The notes: a model not told the origin generated them from the sequence alone. 14,004 nt of DNA from Bacteroidetes bacterium UBA6491 (GCA_002436505.1 DJML01000033.1:1-14004); one strand, 5' to 3'. Shown: positions 1 through 6,758, counted from the first letter of the stretch. Numbers and translations are program-made.

Positions 1-1
1 A

Positions 2-2119
2 GGTGATAAAGATACTGCCGCAGTAGCGGACAAAGAGCCTGCCGATGACAATCAGCAGCTTTCTCAGGAAGAATTTCGCCGACAGAACCCACTTCAATCA
101 CGGATCATGCCTAATGCAAGTGAAACTGAATGGGGGTCCGGTGGATTTATCGGATGGGTTCGTACCCGGGATAAAGATTTTGTAATTAATTACCTGAATC
201 ATCCGGAGGTTCGTGCCGTATATCCGGATCAGGTTCAATTCAGATATGCGTTCAAGGCCGATCTTTTCCCTGATGTAGGGGAAGTTTATAAGATCTATGC
301 CCTTAAGTCAACACCTCAAGGAAATCCTGAACTTCAGGGTGAGGTGGTAGCTGATGCAAATGAGACATTCAGTCAAAAAGGAGAAGCTGAAGTTACAATG
401 ACCATGAACAGCGAAGGTGCTGCTCAGTGGGCGATCATTACACAAGAAGCTTTTGAGGCAAACAATGCGCCTGTAGCTATTGTACTGGATTCAGCGGTTT
501 ATTCTGCTCCTCATGTAAATCAACCGATCCTGGATGGCCGGTCAAATATTTCCGGTGGATTTACCCTGGATGAAGCTACTGACCTTGCTAATATTCTTAA
601 AGCGGGAAGGCTGGATGCTCCAACTAACATCATTGAAGAGGCAGTTGTGGGACCAAGCCTTGGTAAAGCATCGATCACAGCGGGTCTTATTTCGCTTTTC
701 ATTGGATTTTCAATGGTGATCGTATTCATGATCGTCTATTACAGCAAGGCAGGAATCTATGCCGTTGTGGCTTTGTTGACGAACCTGTTCTTCATCCTTG
801 GTGTACTTGCAGGTTATGGAGCGGCTTTGACATTGCCGGGTATGGCCGGACTGGTTCTTACAATAGGTATGGCCGTTGATGCGAACGTCCTGATCTTTGA
901 GAGGGTCAAGGAAGAATTAGCGACAGGCAAAGGATTTAAAGCAGCAGTTAAGAACGGTTATATGGCCGCATATTCTTCCATTGTAGATGCGAACGTTACT
1001 ACGCTGATAGCTGCGATATTCCTGATGCGATTTGGAAAAGGCCCGGTTGCCGGATTTGCCATTATCCTGCTTATTGGTATCCTATCCTCTCTTTTCACTG
1101 CGATATTCCTTACACGTCTTTTCGTTGAAAGGGACATGAGCAAGGGTGTAGAGACTAATTTTGCAAGCAATATTTCTAAGAAGTTCTTTAACAAACTTTC
1201 TTACAACTTTATTGGCAGAAGAAGAGTATTCTATATTGTGTCAGGTATTGTGATCGCTCTTGGTATCGGATCCATGTTTACCAAAGGATTATCGACCGGA
1301 GTTGACCTGAAAGGTGGTTGGTCATATGTCGTTCATGTTGACGGGGCCACGCTTGATAATGTGAAGTCTGCTTTAGGCGAATCTATTCCTGAAAGTGTTG
1401 AAGTAAAAACATATGGTGCAGATGGTCAATTCAAAGTGACCACATCTTACCTGATCAATTCAAAGGATGCAGAAACAAGCGAAACAGTAAAAAACCTTGT
1501 TGTCAATGGTCTGAAGGAGTACAATGTGACCGATGAGTCCATTCTTTCTGAGGCGAAGGTAGGACCTACCATTGCTGAGGACATCAGAAGGGATTCAACG
1601 ATGGCGATCGTATTGTCGCTAATAGGGATGTTCATATATATTGTGTTGCGTTTCCGTAAATGGGGCTTTGGACTTGGCGCCACTATAGCACTGTTCCACG
1701 ATGTTTTGATCGTATTCTCTCTGTTCTCAATATTCCACGGCATTCTGCCATTTACAATGGATATTGACCAGGCATTCATTGCCGCGATATTGACGGTCGT
1801 GGGTTACTCTATTAACGATACTGTGGTTGTGTTCGACAGGGTTCGTGAATTCCTGAAGATCCACAAGTTTGAGAAGAACACAGGAACCGTTATTAATTCT
1901 GCGATCAACCAAACACTTAGCAGAACGATGGTAACGTCCTTTACAACATTTATTGTTGTTCTGATCCTTTTCCTCTTTGGGGGTGAAGGGCTGAAAGGAT
2001 TTACTTTTGCTTTGCTTGTCGGTATTGCAGTAGGTACATACTCCTCAATATTCATTGCTACACCAATTGTGGTTGACGTAACCGGAGAACAAAGAAGAGT
2101 AAAGTCAAAAGACAAATAA
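2..2119 (+). CDS. secDF: Protein translocase subunit SecDF (fused SecD-SecF), 5' end outside the window
   Basis: Inner-membrane accessory of the Sec translocon that uses proton flow to help pull exported proteins out of SecYEG. The frame is open from base 2, giving 705 visible residues; the ATG at base 107 is internal. Fused Bacteroidetes SecDF proteins are roughly 1000 residues, so about the first third is missing. Visible in order: the end of the SecD periplasmic P1 domain (YSAP near base 505, then GPSLG near 650); five SecD membrane segments with GMAVDANVLIFER at 866-904; a joining segment with the first SecF helix near 1225-1280; the SecF periplasmic domain starting VDLKGGW near 1302; and five more helices with GYSINDTVVVFDR around 1802-1840 and SRTMVTS near 1919. 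The aspartates and arginine of these motifs are the proposed proton path in Thermus SecDF. The lysine-rich tail KSKDK is probably cytoplasmic. A terminator follows 21 bases after the stop. The assignment is secure; only the start is unknown. Confidence 0.96.
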   Translation, partial: GDKDTAAVADKEPADDNQQLSQEEFRRQNPLQSRIMPNASETEWGSGGFIGWVRTRDKDFVINYLNHPEVRAVYPDQVQFRYAFKADLFPDVGEVYKIYALKSTPQGNPELQGEVVADANETFSQKGEAEVTMTMNSEGAAQWAIITQEAFEANNAPVAIVLDSAVYSAPHVNQPILDGRSNISGGFTLDEATDLANILKAGRLDAPTNIIEEAVVGPSLGKASITAGLISLFIGFSMVIVFMIVYYSKAGIYAVVALLTNLFFILGVLAGYGAALTLPGMAGLVLTIGMAVDANVLIFERVKEELATGKGFKAAVKNGYMAAYSSIVDANVTTLIAAIFLMRFGKGPVAGFAIILLIGILSSLFTAIFLTRLFVERDMSKGVETNFASNISKKFFNKLSYNFIGRRRVFYIVSGIVIALGIGSMFTKGLSTGVDLKGGWSYVVHVDGATLDNVKSALGESIPESVEVKTYGADGQFKVTTSYLINSKDAETSETVKNLVVNGLKEYNVTDESILSEAKVGPTIAEDIRRDSTMAIVLSLIGMFIYIVLRFRKWGFGLGATIALFHDVLIVFSLFSIFHGILPFTMDIDQAFIAAILTVVGYSINDTVVVFDRVREFLKIHKFEKNTGTVINSAINQTLSRTMVTSFTTFIVVLILFLFGGEGLKGFTFALLVGIAVGTYSSIFIATPIVVDVTGEQRRVKSKDK

Positions 2120-2140
2120 CATTTCTTATATAACTATCAA

Positions 2141-2170
2141 AAGCCGGCTCACAGAGCTGGCTTTTTTTTT
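2141..2170 (+). terminator. Rho-independent terminator of secDF
   Basis: A 10-base arm at 2141-2150 pairs with 2154-2163 around a 3-base loop, with one G-U wobble, and runs into nine T residues (2162-2170). It begins 21 bases after the secDF stop. Confidence 0.85.
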
Positions 2171-2234
2171 GACTGGGCCATGGATTGTATATGCTATTTC
2201 TTGTGAGGTCATCGGTCACAAGACATGAAGCATA

Positions 2235-2270
2235 AAAAAAAGGGATGTTTTGAAACATCCCTTTTTAATT
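2235..2270. terminator. Bidirectional terminator between convergent secDF and dnaA
   Basis: A perfect stem, GGGATGTT paired with AACATCCC around TTGA, is extended by A residues on the left (2234-2241) and T residues on the right (2261-2265, then ATTTTTT-like sequence). Either strand gives a hairpin followed by a U run. It lies 23 bases past the dnaA stop on the minus strand and acts as a second terminator for secDF on the plus strand. Confidence 0.8.
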
Positions 2271-2292
2271 TTTTAAACCTGAACAACTTTGA

Positions 2293-3732
2293 TCAATAGG
2301 TATTGATCTTTATTCTTTTCGTAAGCTCATCTACATCGCTTCTGAACTTCTTATCGGTATCCATAAGGTCATTTACCGTCTGGCAGGCGTGAATTACTGT
2401 AGAGTGATCCCTGCCCCCAAAGTGCATTCCTATGTTCTTAAGGGATGCCTTTGTAAGTTGCTTCGCAAAATACATGGATATTTGTCTTGCCTGAACGATC
2501 TCTCTTTTTCGTGTCTTGGATTTTAACTGGTCAACGGTAAGTGTATAGTAATCCGACACAAGCTTCTGAATGTATTCGATAGAGATCTCGCGTGAAGCAT
2601 TCCGAACAAAGTTCTTCATCATCTTCTTTGCAAGTTCAAGGTCGATCTCTTTACGGTTGAGGGAAGCCTGCGCTAAAAGGGAGATCAAAGCTCCTTCAAG
2701 CTCACGTATGTTGCTGTCAATATTGTGTGCAACGTATTCAACGACCTCATTGGAAAGTTTTATTCCATCCTGGTACATCTTATGTTCAAGAATTGAAATG
2801 CGTGTATCCAGGTCAGGGGTCTGAAGATCAGCAGTAAGTCCCCATTTAAATCTGCTAAGAAGTCTTTCATCAACGTCTTTCATGTCACGTGGAGCACGAT
2901 CCGACGTCAGGATCAGTTGTTTTCCGTTTTGGTGAAGATGATTGAATATCTGGAAAAAGATCTCCTGTGTCTTTTCTTTTTTAGCAAAGAACTGGACATC
3001 ATCCACTATCAATACATCAACGAGCTGATAGAAATTTACAAAATCATTGTTATTTCCATTCTTGCAGGATTCAACGTACTGGTTGATGAACCTTTCAGAG
3101 GAAACATACAGTACAGATTTATTATTGGATATCTCCTTTATCCTGTTTCCAATGGCATGTGCTAGGTGGGTCTTACCCAAACCAACACCACCAAAAAGCA
3201 TTAACGGATTAAAGGCAGTACCGCCTGGTTTATTTGCAACGGCAAAACCGGCTGATCTCGCCAAACGGTTGCAATCACCTTCGATAAAACTTTCGAACGT
3301 ATAATTTGGGTTTAACTGGCTGTCAATATTCAGCTTTTTCAACCCTGGGATAATAAAAGGGTTGTGGATGCTGGAATTGGTGTTCATCGGAACACCAACC
3401 TCATTGCTTTTTCTTCCCGTGGAACTTCTGGTTGGAACATTTATGGTGTAAGCACGCGCATTTTTAGAAGATCCGCTGTTTTCAACGATGATATTGTACT
3501 CCAACTTGGATCCAGGTCCAAGTTCCTTTTCAAGCGCCTTTTTCAACAGTCCTACGTAGTGCTCTTCTAGCCATTCATAAAAAAACTGACTGGGAACCTG
3601 AATCGTAAGTACCTTATCCTCTAATTTAAGTGGTTGAATAGGATCAAACCACGTTTTGTAGCTCTGTGCATTGATGTTATCTTTAATAAGTTTTAAGCAA
3701 TTACCCCATACTGTTTCCTTGTCTTTCAACAT
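2293..3732 (-). CDS. dnaA: Chromosomal replication initiator protein DnaA
   Basis: AAA+ ATPase that binds DnaA boxes, melts the origin and loads the replicative helicase. The 479 residues are full length. Domain I spans about residues 1-85 (WGNCLKLI, WFDPIQP). A short Ser/Thr/Asn-rich linker covers about 86-140. The AAA+ module has Walker A GGVGLGKTH (181-189), Walker B LIVDDVQF (241-248), sensor 1 LTSDRAP (275-281), the arginine-finger segment LLSRF (291-295) and sensor 2 NIRELEGAL (341-349). Domain IV carries the DNA-binding signature GGRDHSTV (439-446). The start is the ATG at 3732; an A/T-rich leader precedes it with no SD, as usual for this phylum. No dnaN or recF is adjacent within the window; the gene stands alone between a 338-base gap and a convergent terminator. 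Confidence 0.98.
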   Translation of the reverse strand: MLKDKETVWGNCLKLIKDNINAQSYKTWFDPIQPLKLEDKVLTIQVPSQFFYEWLEEHYVGLLKKALEKELGPGSKLEYNIIVENSGSSKNARAYTINVPTRSSTGRKSNEVGVPMNTNSSIHNPFIIPGLKKLNIDSQLNPNYTFESFIEGDCNRLARSAGFAVANKPGGTAFNPLMLFGGVGLGKTHLAHAIGNRIKEISNNKSVLYVSSERFINQYVESCKNGNNNDFVNFYQLVDVLIVDDVQFFAKKEKTQEIFFQIFNHLHQNGKQLILTSDRAPRDMKDVDERLLSRFKWGLTADLQTPDLDTRISILEHKMYQDGIKLSNEVVEYVAHNIDSNIRELEGALISLLAQASLNRKEIDLELAKKMMKNFVRNASREISIEYIQKLVSDYYTLTVDQLKSKTRKREIVQARQISMYFAKQLTKASLKNIGMHFGGRDHSTVIHACQTVNDLMDTDKKFRSDVDELTKRIKINTY

Positions 3733-4070
3733 AAAAGTTTTTGGTTAAGAAGTTTTAAATGGTCCGACTAAATATGCGTACAACGTGGTAAAATTGTTCA
3801 AAAAAAACTGTTATTCAAAACGAAATAAATTTGTGTTTTAACAAAATTTTAACATAGAAGAATGGGCGTTTGCGCGATCAATTTTCGTATGTCCTTTAAA
3901 ATCAATTTTTACCACTTTTATACCCGCCTGTTTAGCTCTCATTTTTGTCACTATTTTGTCTGATTTTTTTTTAAATTATTTGAAATTACTGCCGATCCCA
4001 TGCTCAACTCATGGCAGTAAAATAAAATTCTGAACTAATTTTTATAAACATTATATCTATTTCTGATTTA
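3733..4070. other. AT-rich intergenic region upstream of dnaA
   Basis: This 338-base non-coding gap must hold the dnaA promoter and the 3' end of the neighbouring minus-strand gene. I see no open frame worth calling. It contains long A and T runs, an inverted repeat at 3986-4020, and a 9-base direct repeat ATCAATTTT at 3877-3885 and 3901-3909. No perfect TAnnTTTG box faces dnaA. The nearest candidate is weak: minus-strand CATATTTA near 3769-3776, with a TTG about 22 bases upstream. Only one degenerate DnaA box (TTATTCAAA at 3811-3819) is visible, so origin function is not supported by sequence alone. Confidence 0.6.
3986..4020 (-). terminator. Inverted repeat, possible terminator of the 4071-4613 gene
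   Basis: TTACTGCC (3986-3993) and GGCAGTAA (4013-4020) are perfect complements. A competing inner pair, CCATG (3998-4002) with CATGG (4010-4014), gives two alternative folds. On the minus strand it begins 50 bases after the stop of the upstream gene and is followed by A/T-rich sequence with no clean U run. It could be a weak terminator or a protein-binding site. Confidence 0.4.
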
Positions 4071-4613
4071 TTAAAAAATCAGGTCAATTTCTTTCTTAAG
4101 AAAATCGATGGCAGTTCTTGAAGGATTTCCTTTTTTTTCCATCAGTTCATTCAGTATGGCCTTGCCAAGTTCGGCAGCTGAAGCATTTTCGGGAAGGTCC
4201 TTGTAACATACCTCGATCATCTGGATCACCTGCTCTTTTACTGCCTTTACCAAGGACCAGGCCTGGTTGCTTACATAGATCTGCTGGGATACATTATGCG
4301 AATATTCCTCTGAAATGGTGTTCTGCATTTCTACTTTGAATTGTGTGGCCGACATATTTTTTGCGGCCATTCTCAGAACGATGTTCTCAGGTGCTATCCT
4401 TTCAAGAAATAAGGTCAACCTTTCATATGCCTGTAATTTTACCGGAGTAATAAGTTCATTTTTTTGTTTCCGGATTTCCATCTCTTTGTATTTCAGGTTT
4501 TCTTCAAGCATTTTATGAAGCATGGTGTAGGTAACACCAAACACGACCAGGGAAGGGACTACAAATTGTATTACATTTAATACGACGTCAAAAGCTGATA
4601 TTTCTGCAATCAT
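4071..4613 (-). CDS. Membrane-anchored protein of unknown function, 180 residues
   Basis: I do not assign a function. One hydrophobic segment near the N-terminus (about residues 10-32, VVLNVIQF through VTYTML) should anchor the protein. It is followed by a charged, probably coiled-coil stretch (about 33-55, rich in K and E) and then a mostly helical soluble domain containing LITPVKLQAYERLTLFLERI (about 54-73). That block looks like the conserved core of a Bacteroidetes-restricted family with no known activity; this is recollection, not a search. There is no enzymatic motif and no lipobox. The start ATG at 4613 has no SD. A candidate promoter lies just upstream in the 97-base divergent gap shared with the iron-sulfur carrier gene. 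Base composition matches its neighbours. That this is a real gene is well supported by length, start context and composition. Confidence 0.85.
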   Translation of the reverse strand: MIAEISAFDVVLNVIQFVVPSLVVFGVTYTMLHKMLEENLKYKEMEIRKQKNELITPVKLQAYERLTLFLERIAPENIVLRMAAKNMSATQFKVEMQNTISEEYSHNVSQQIYVSNQAWSLVKAVKEQVIQMIEVCYKDLPENASAAELGKAILNELMEKKGNPSRTAIDFLKKEIDLIF

Positions 4614-4622
4614 AATTCTTCG

Positions 4623-4654
4623 TAAAAGTAACGCTTAACAACGAAATTGAACAA
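4623..4654 (-). promoter_or_regulatory. Candidate promoter of the 4071-4613 gene
   Basis: On the minus strand, TTG (4654-4652), a 21-base spacer and TACTTTTA (4630-4623) resemble the Bacteroidetes TTG / TAnnTTTG promoter with one mismatch in the -7 box. The box ends 9 bases before the ATG. Confidence 0.35.
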
Positions 4655-4685
4655 GTCTAAAACGATCTAATGAATGATCTTGTTA

Positions 4686-4693
4686 TAATTTTG
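4686..4693 (+). promoter_or_regulatory. Candidate -7 box of the iron-sulfur carrier gene
   Basis: TAATTTTG is a perfect TAnnTTTG match ending 17 bases before the ATG at 4711. No TTG lies at the usual distance upstream. Transcription from here would give a leader of about 10-13 bases. Confidence 0.45.
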
Positions 4694-4710
4694 TAGGATA
4701 TTTGAATGCC

Positions 4711-5064
4711 ATGGAAAAAGAATCGATCCAGGATATACCCATTACCTTTACTTCAGGGGCGATAGATAAACTTAATGAGGTAAAGGATACGGAAAATGTA
4801 AAGGAGGATATGTTCTTACGTGTCGGAGTAAAAGGAGGAGGATGTGCCGGCCTTACATATCTGCTGGCATTTGATACGAAGACCGACCGTGACGACATTT
4901 ATCTGATAGGTGGATTGGAAGTGATAATGGACCGGGCCCATGCAATGTATGTGATTGGGATGGAGATAGATTATCAGAAAGGATTGAATTCAAGAGGTTT
5001 TGTATTTAATAACCCGAATGCTGACAAAACCTGTGGATGCGGTACGTCATTTGATGCGAAATAG
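4711..5064 (+). CDS. A-type iron-sulfur carrier protein (HesB/IscA/SufA/ErpA family)
   Basis: Small cytosolic protein of the iron-sulfur cluster assembly pathway that receives clusters and hands them to apo-enzymes. The 117 residues match the family length. The three ligand cysteines are present: C45 in GGGCAGLTY, and C108 and C110 in TCGCGTSF near the C-terminus. Which subtype it is (IscA, SufA or ErpA) cannot be decided, and no suf or isc genes are nearby. I chose the ATG at 4711. A TTG at 4702 in the same frame would add three residues, but it is a rarer start. Two SD-like purine blocks inside the gene (4801-4807 and 4831-4841) encode KE and KGGG and are not used as starts in this model. 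It is a single-gene unit, divergent from the membrane protein gene and convergent with rplI. MtaB further along is a potential client because it needs 4Fe-4S clusters. Confidence 0.93.
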   Translation: MEKESIQDIPITFTSGAIDKLNEVKDTENVKEDMFLRVGVKGGGCAGLTYLLAFDTKTDRDDIYLIGGLEVIMDRAHAMYVIGMEIDYQKGLNSRGFVFNNPNADKTCGCGTSFDAK

Positions 5065-5124
5065 AACAGAACGACTGTACCCGTCTGATCTTTCCGAACG
5101 ATCGCTTCTCAGCATACGCTGTAT

Positions 5125-5154
5125 AAAAAAAGGCCATTCTTTCGAACAGCCTTT
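5125..5154 (-). terminator. Terminator of the rpsF-rpsR-rplI operon
   Basis: Read on the minus strand, AAAGGCTGTTC pairs with GAATGGCCTTT around a GAAA tetraloop, using two G-U wobbles, and runs into seven T residues. On the plus strand the two wobbles become C-A mismatches and no U run follows, so the element is directional. It begins 25 bases after the rplI stop. Confidence 0.8.
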
Positions 5155-5179
5155 AATATGTGATTAATTTCTAAGTTGC

Positions 5180-5623
5180 TTATTCTTCAACAACATCAAG
5201 TTCAACCGGGAATTCAACTTCGCGGTGAAGTCTCAGTGTTGCTGTGTATTTACCAAGTTCTTTGATCTCATTGTCAATGCTGATCTTCTTACGGTCAACA
5301 TCAACGCCCTGATCTTTCAGTGCTGCTGAGATCTGAATGGTAGTCACAGAACCGAATATCTTTCCATTCGATCCGGCCTTTGTTCCGATAGTTATAACCT
5401 TTCCTTCAAGTTGTTCACGAATACTTGTAGCATCTGCTATAACCTGAGCTTCTTTGGCTTTTTGCTGACGGATCTCTTCCTCCAATTGTTTCATTGCAGA
5501 AGGAGTAGCCATTTTTGCCAAACCTTGTGGGATCAGGAAATTTCTGCCGTAACCGTTCTTTACGGTTACAACGTCGTTCTTATATCCCAGTTTATGTACG
5601 TCTTCAACTAATATTACCTGCAT
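5180..5623 (-). CDS. rplI: 50S ribosomal protein bL9
   Basis: Large-subunit protein that binds 23S rRNA near the L1 stalk and extends from the ribosome surface. The 147 residues are full length. The N-terminal domain shows MQVILVEDV and the family signature region GYGRNFLIPQGLA (about 24-36). A long charged connecting helix follows (about 42-75, EEEIRQQKAKEAQ), then the C-terminal domain with GKIFGSVT (about 87-94). It is the last gene of the rpsF-rpsR-rplI operon. Its ATG lies 9 bases after the rpsR stop. Unusually for this window, an AGGAGG SD overlaps that stop codon, which suggests translation coupled to rpsR. A directional terminator lies just downstream. Confidence 0.97.
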   Translation of the reverse strand: MQVILVEDVHKLGYKNDVVTVKNGYGRNFLIPQGLAKMATPSAMKQLEEEIRQQKAKEAQVIADATSIREQLEGKVITIGTKAGSNGKIFGSVTTIQISAALKDQGVDVDRKKISIDNEIKELGKYTATLRLHREVEFPVELDVVEE

Positions 5624-5628
5624 GATTT

Positions 5629-5634
5629 CCTCCT
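5629..5634 (-). promoter_or_regulatory. Strong SD of rplI, overlapping the rpsR stop codon
   Basis: On the minus strand AGGAGG (5634-5629) lies 5 bases before the rplI ATG. Its first two bases belong to the TAG stop of rpsR. Most genes in the window have no SD, so this is an exception. Confidence 0.8.
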
Positions 5635-5908
5635 ATTTTAATTGGTCACCAACAAATGGAAGAATCGCCAGGTGGCGCGCTCTTTTAACAGCTTGCGCGA
5701 CTTTTCTTTGGTATTTCAAAGAAGTTCCTGTAATTCTTCTTGGCAACAGTTTACCTTGTTCATTCACAAATTTCATAAGGAAATCCGCATTCTTGTAATC
5801 GATGTACTTAATACCGCTTTTTTTGAATCTGCAGTATTTCTTCTTGCTTGCTTCAACCGGTTGGTTACTGAAAACAAACGAAGTTTTTGAGCCTTTTCTC
5901 TTCGCCAT
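5633..5908 (-). CDS. rpsR: 30S ribosomal protein bS18
   Basis: Small-subunit platform protein that pairs with bS6 on 16S rRNA. The 91 residues are full length with a basic N-terminal tail. The family core is clear: [17 protein letters not shown] (about 24-40), then [20 protein letters not shown] (about 52-71) and the basic end [11 protein letters not shown]. The start codon overlaps the rpsF stop by one base (TAATG), so the two proteins are likely made in step. A full eight-base SD precedes it, whereas rpsF has none. In Flavobacterium johnsoniae bS18 is one of three proteins that cover the 16S anti-SD, and strong SDs before bS21 or bS18 genes have been reported in other Bacteroidetes classes. 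Translation of rpsR may therefore depend on ribosomes that lack bS18 or bS21; for this organism that is inference. Confidence 0.97.
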   Translation of the reverse strand: MAKRKGSKTSFVFSNQPVEASKKKYCRFKKSGIKYIDYKNADFLMKFVNEQGKLLPRRITGTSLKYQRKVAQAVKRARHLAILPFVGDQLK

Positions 5909-6279
5909 TATACTACCTCCTTTTTAGTGTTAGGTTTCTTGAATTCTCCTTTTCTTCTGCGTTCGTTGTACTGCATAGCATGCTTGTCTAACTTGATGGT
6001 GAGGTAACGCATAACTTGTTCATCTCTCCTGTAGGCAAGCTCTAATTTACTCAGAACCTCTGTTGGATTGTCGGATTTGAATTCAAAAATGTGATAGAAT
6101 CCGGTTGTTTTCTTCTGGATAGGGTAAGCGAGCTTTGTCAAACCCCAGTTCTCTTCATGGAGCATTTCTCCTCCATTTTCCGTGATCAGCTGTCTGTAGC
6201 TCGTGATGGCATCTTCCATCTGTTTTTCAGACAGCACGGGTGTAAGTATGATCACAGATTCGTACTGATTTAAAACCAT
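5908..6279 (-). CDS. rpsF: 30S ribosomal protein bS6
   Basis: Small-subunit protein that forms a heterodimer with bS18 on the platform. The 123 residues include the ferredoxin-like fold typical of the family: YESVIILTP at the N-terminus, [22 protein letters not shown] (about 46-67; the YPI and GFY positions are conserved), and [15 protein letters not shown] (about 84-98). The C-terminal tail is basic and disordered ([17 protein letters not shown]). The last codons, for KEVV, also form the SD of rpsR. First gene of the operon, behind its own promoter, with a leader of roughly 35 A-rich bases and no SD. The ATG at 6279 is preceded by a run of A, the usual start context in this phylum. Confidence 0.97.
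   Translation of the reverse strand: MVLNQYESVIILTPVLSEKQMEDAITSYRQLITENGGEMLHEENWGLTKLAYPIQKKTTGFYHIFEFKSDNPTEVLSKLELAYRRDEQVMRYLTIKLDKHAMQYNERRRKGEFKKPNTKKEVV
5915..5922 (-). promoter_or_regulatory. Perfect SD of rpsR, inside the end of rpsF
   Basis: On the minus strand AAGGAGGT (5922-5915) is complementary over all eight bases to the usual 16S anti-SD ACCUCCUU and lies 6 bases before the rpsR ATG. It is read as AAG GAG GT(A) in rpsF. It is the only full-length SD match placed before an annotated start in this window. Confidence 0.88.
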
Positions 6280-6320
6280 TTTTTAATAAACTTTATTTTT
6301 CCTCGTTTTTTAAAGGGCTG

Positions 6321-6351
6321 CAAAGATAGGATTTATCGCTCTTTAAATCAA
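6321..6351 (-). promoter_or_regulatory. Promoter of rpsF-rpsR-rplI
   Basis: On the minus strand, TTG (6351-6349), a 20-base spacer and TATCTTTG (6328-6321) match the Bacteroidetes primary-sigma consensus. Transcription should begin about 5-7 bases further on, giving a leader near 35 bases. The site lies in the 91-base gap after yraN, so the ribosomal genes can be expressed apart from the genes upstream. Confidence 0.72.
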
Positions 6352-6370
6352 TACCTGAGGCTATTTTTAA

Positions 6371-6730
6371 TCAGATCCATAAAGCATCTTCAATATGTCT
6401 GATCCTGGTAACGTTTCCACTGACGATAACAGCGACGATATCATATCGCCAGTATTTACCCGAATGAACTGATCTGTAATGCGCTGAAGCCTTCTGAAGA
6501 CAATCGATCTTGTGTTCATTGATAAATGATTCGGGATGGCCAAAGTACTGGTTTGAACGGGTTTTTACTTCTACAAAAACCGTCCAGTCTTCTTTCTGAA
6601 CGATAAGATCGATCTCAAATCTTTTATAACGGTAGTTGCGTGTGAGGATCTGATATCCGTTCCTGCGTAAATGTGATTCTGCCAGGCGTTCACCCTGAAC
6701 ACCCAGTTTCAAATGTTTATTGGTTTTCAT
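6371..6730 (-). CDS. yraN: YraN family (UPF0102) nuclease-like protein
   Basis: Small protein of the YraN/UPF0102 family, which has a restriction-endonuclease-like fold; its role is not established. The 119 residues match the family length. Visible features are GVQGERLAESHLRRNGY (about 10-26) and the probable active-site set E39, D41 (RFEIDLI), E54 and K56 (FVEVKTR), which follows the E/D...EVK pattern of the PD-(D/E)XK superfamily. The C-terminal part holds RYDIVAVIV (about 94-102). It starts 28 bases after the stop of the amidohydrolase gene on the same strand, with no promoter visible between them, so the two are probably co-transcribed. The ATG at 6730 has no SD. The family assignment is good; nuclease activity is inference from the preserved residues. 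Confidence 0.93.
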   Translation of the reverse strand: MKTNKHLKLGVQGERLAESHLRRNGYQILTRNYRYKRFEIDLIVQKEDWTVFVEVKTRSNQYFGHPESFINEHKIDCLQKASAHYRSVHSGKYWRYDIVAVIVSGNVTRIRHIEDALWI

Positions 6731-6758
6731 GGTTAAGTATCCGCAAATGCGTGACTGG

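Noticed and set aside
107..109. ATG at 107 as the start of secDF
   Set aside because: The reading frame is open back to base 2 and the segment continues SecD-like sequence, so this Met is internal to a gene cut by the window edge.
1804..2115. Open frames on the minus strand across secDF (for example 1804-2115 and 1447-1779)
   Set aside because: They mirror a strongly conserved membrane-protein frame, have no recognisable motif or start signal, and are shadows.
3811..3819. TTATTCAAA as a DnaA box
   Set aside because: It departs from TTATNCACA and stands alone; one degenerate site in AT-rich DNA is expected by chance.
3877..3909. Direct repeat ATCAATTTT (3877-3885 and 3901-3909)
   Set aside because: Two copies of a nine-base A/T-rich word spaced 24 bases apart are weak; no third copy or partner element was seen.
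4702..4704. TTG at 4702 as the start of the iron-sulfur carrier gene
   Set aside because: An ATG follows three codons later; TTG is a rarer start and the three extra residues are not part of any family motif.
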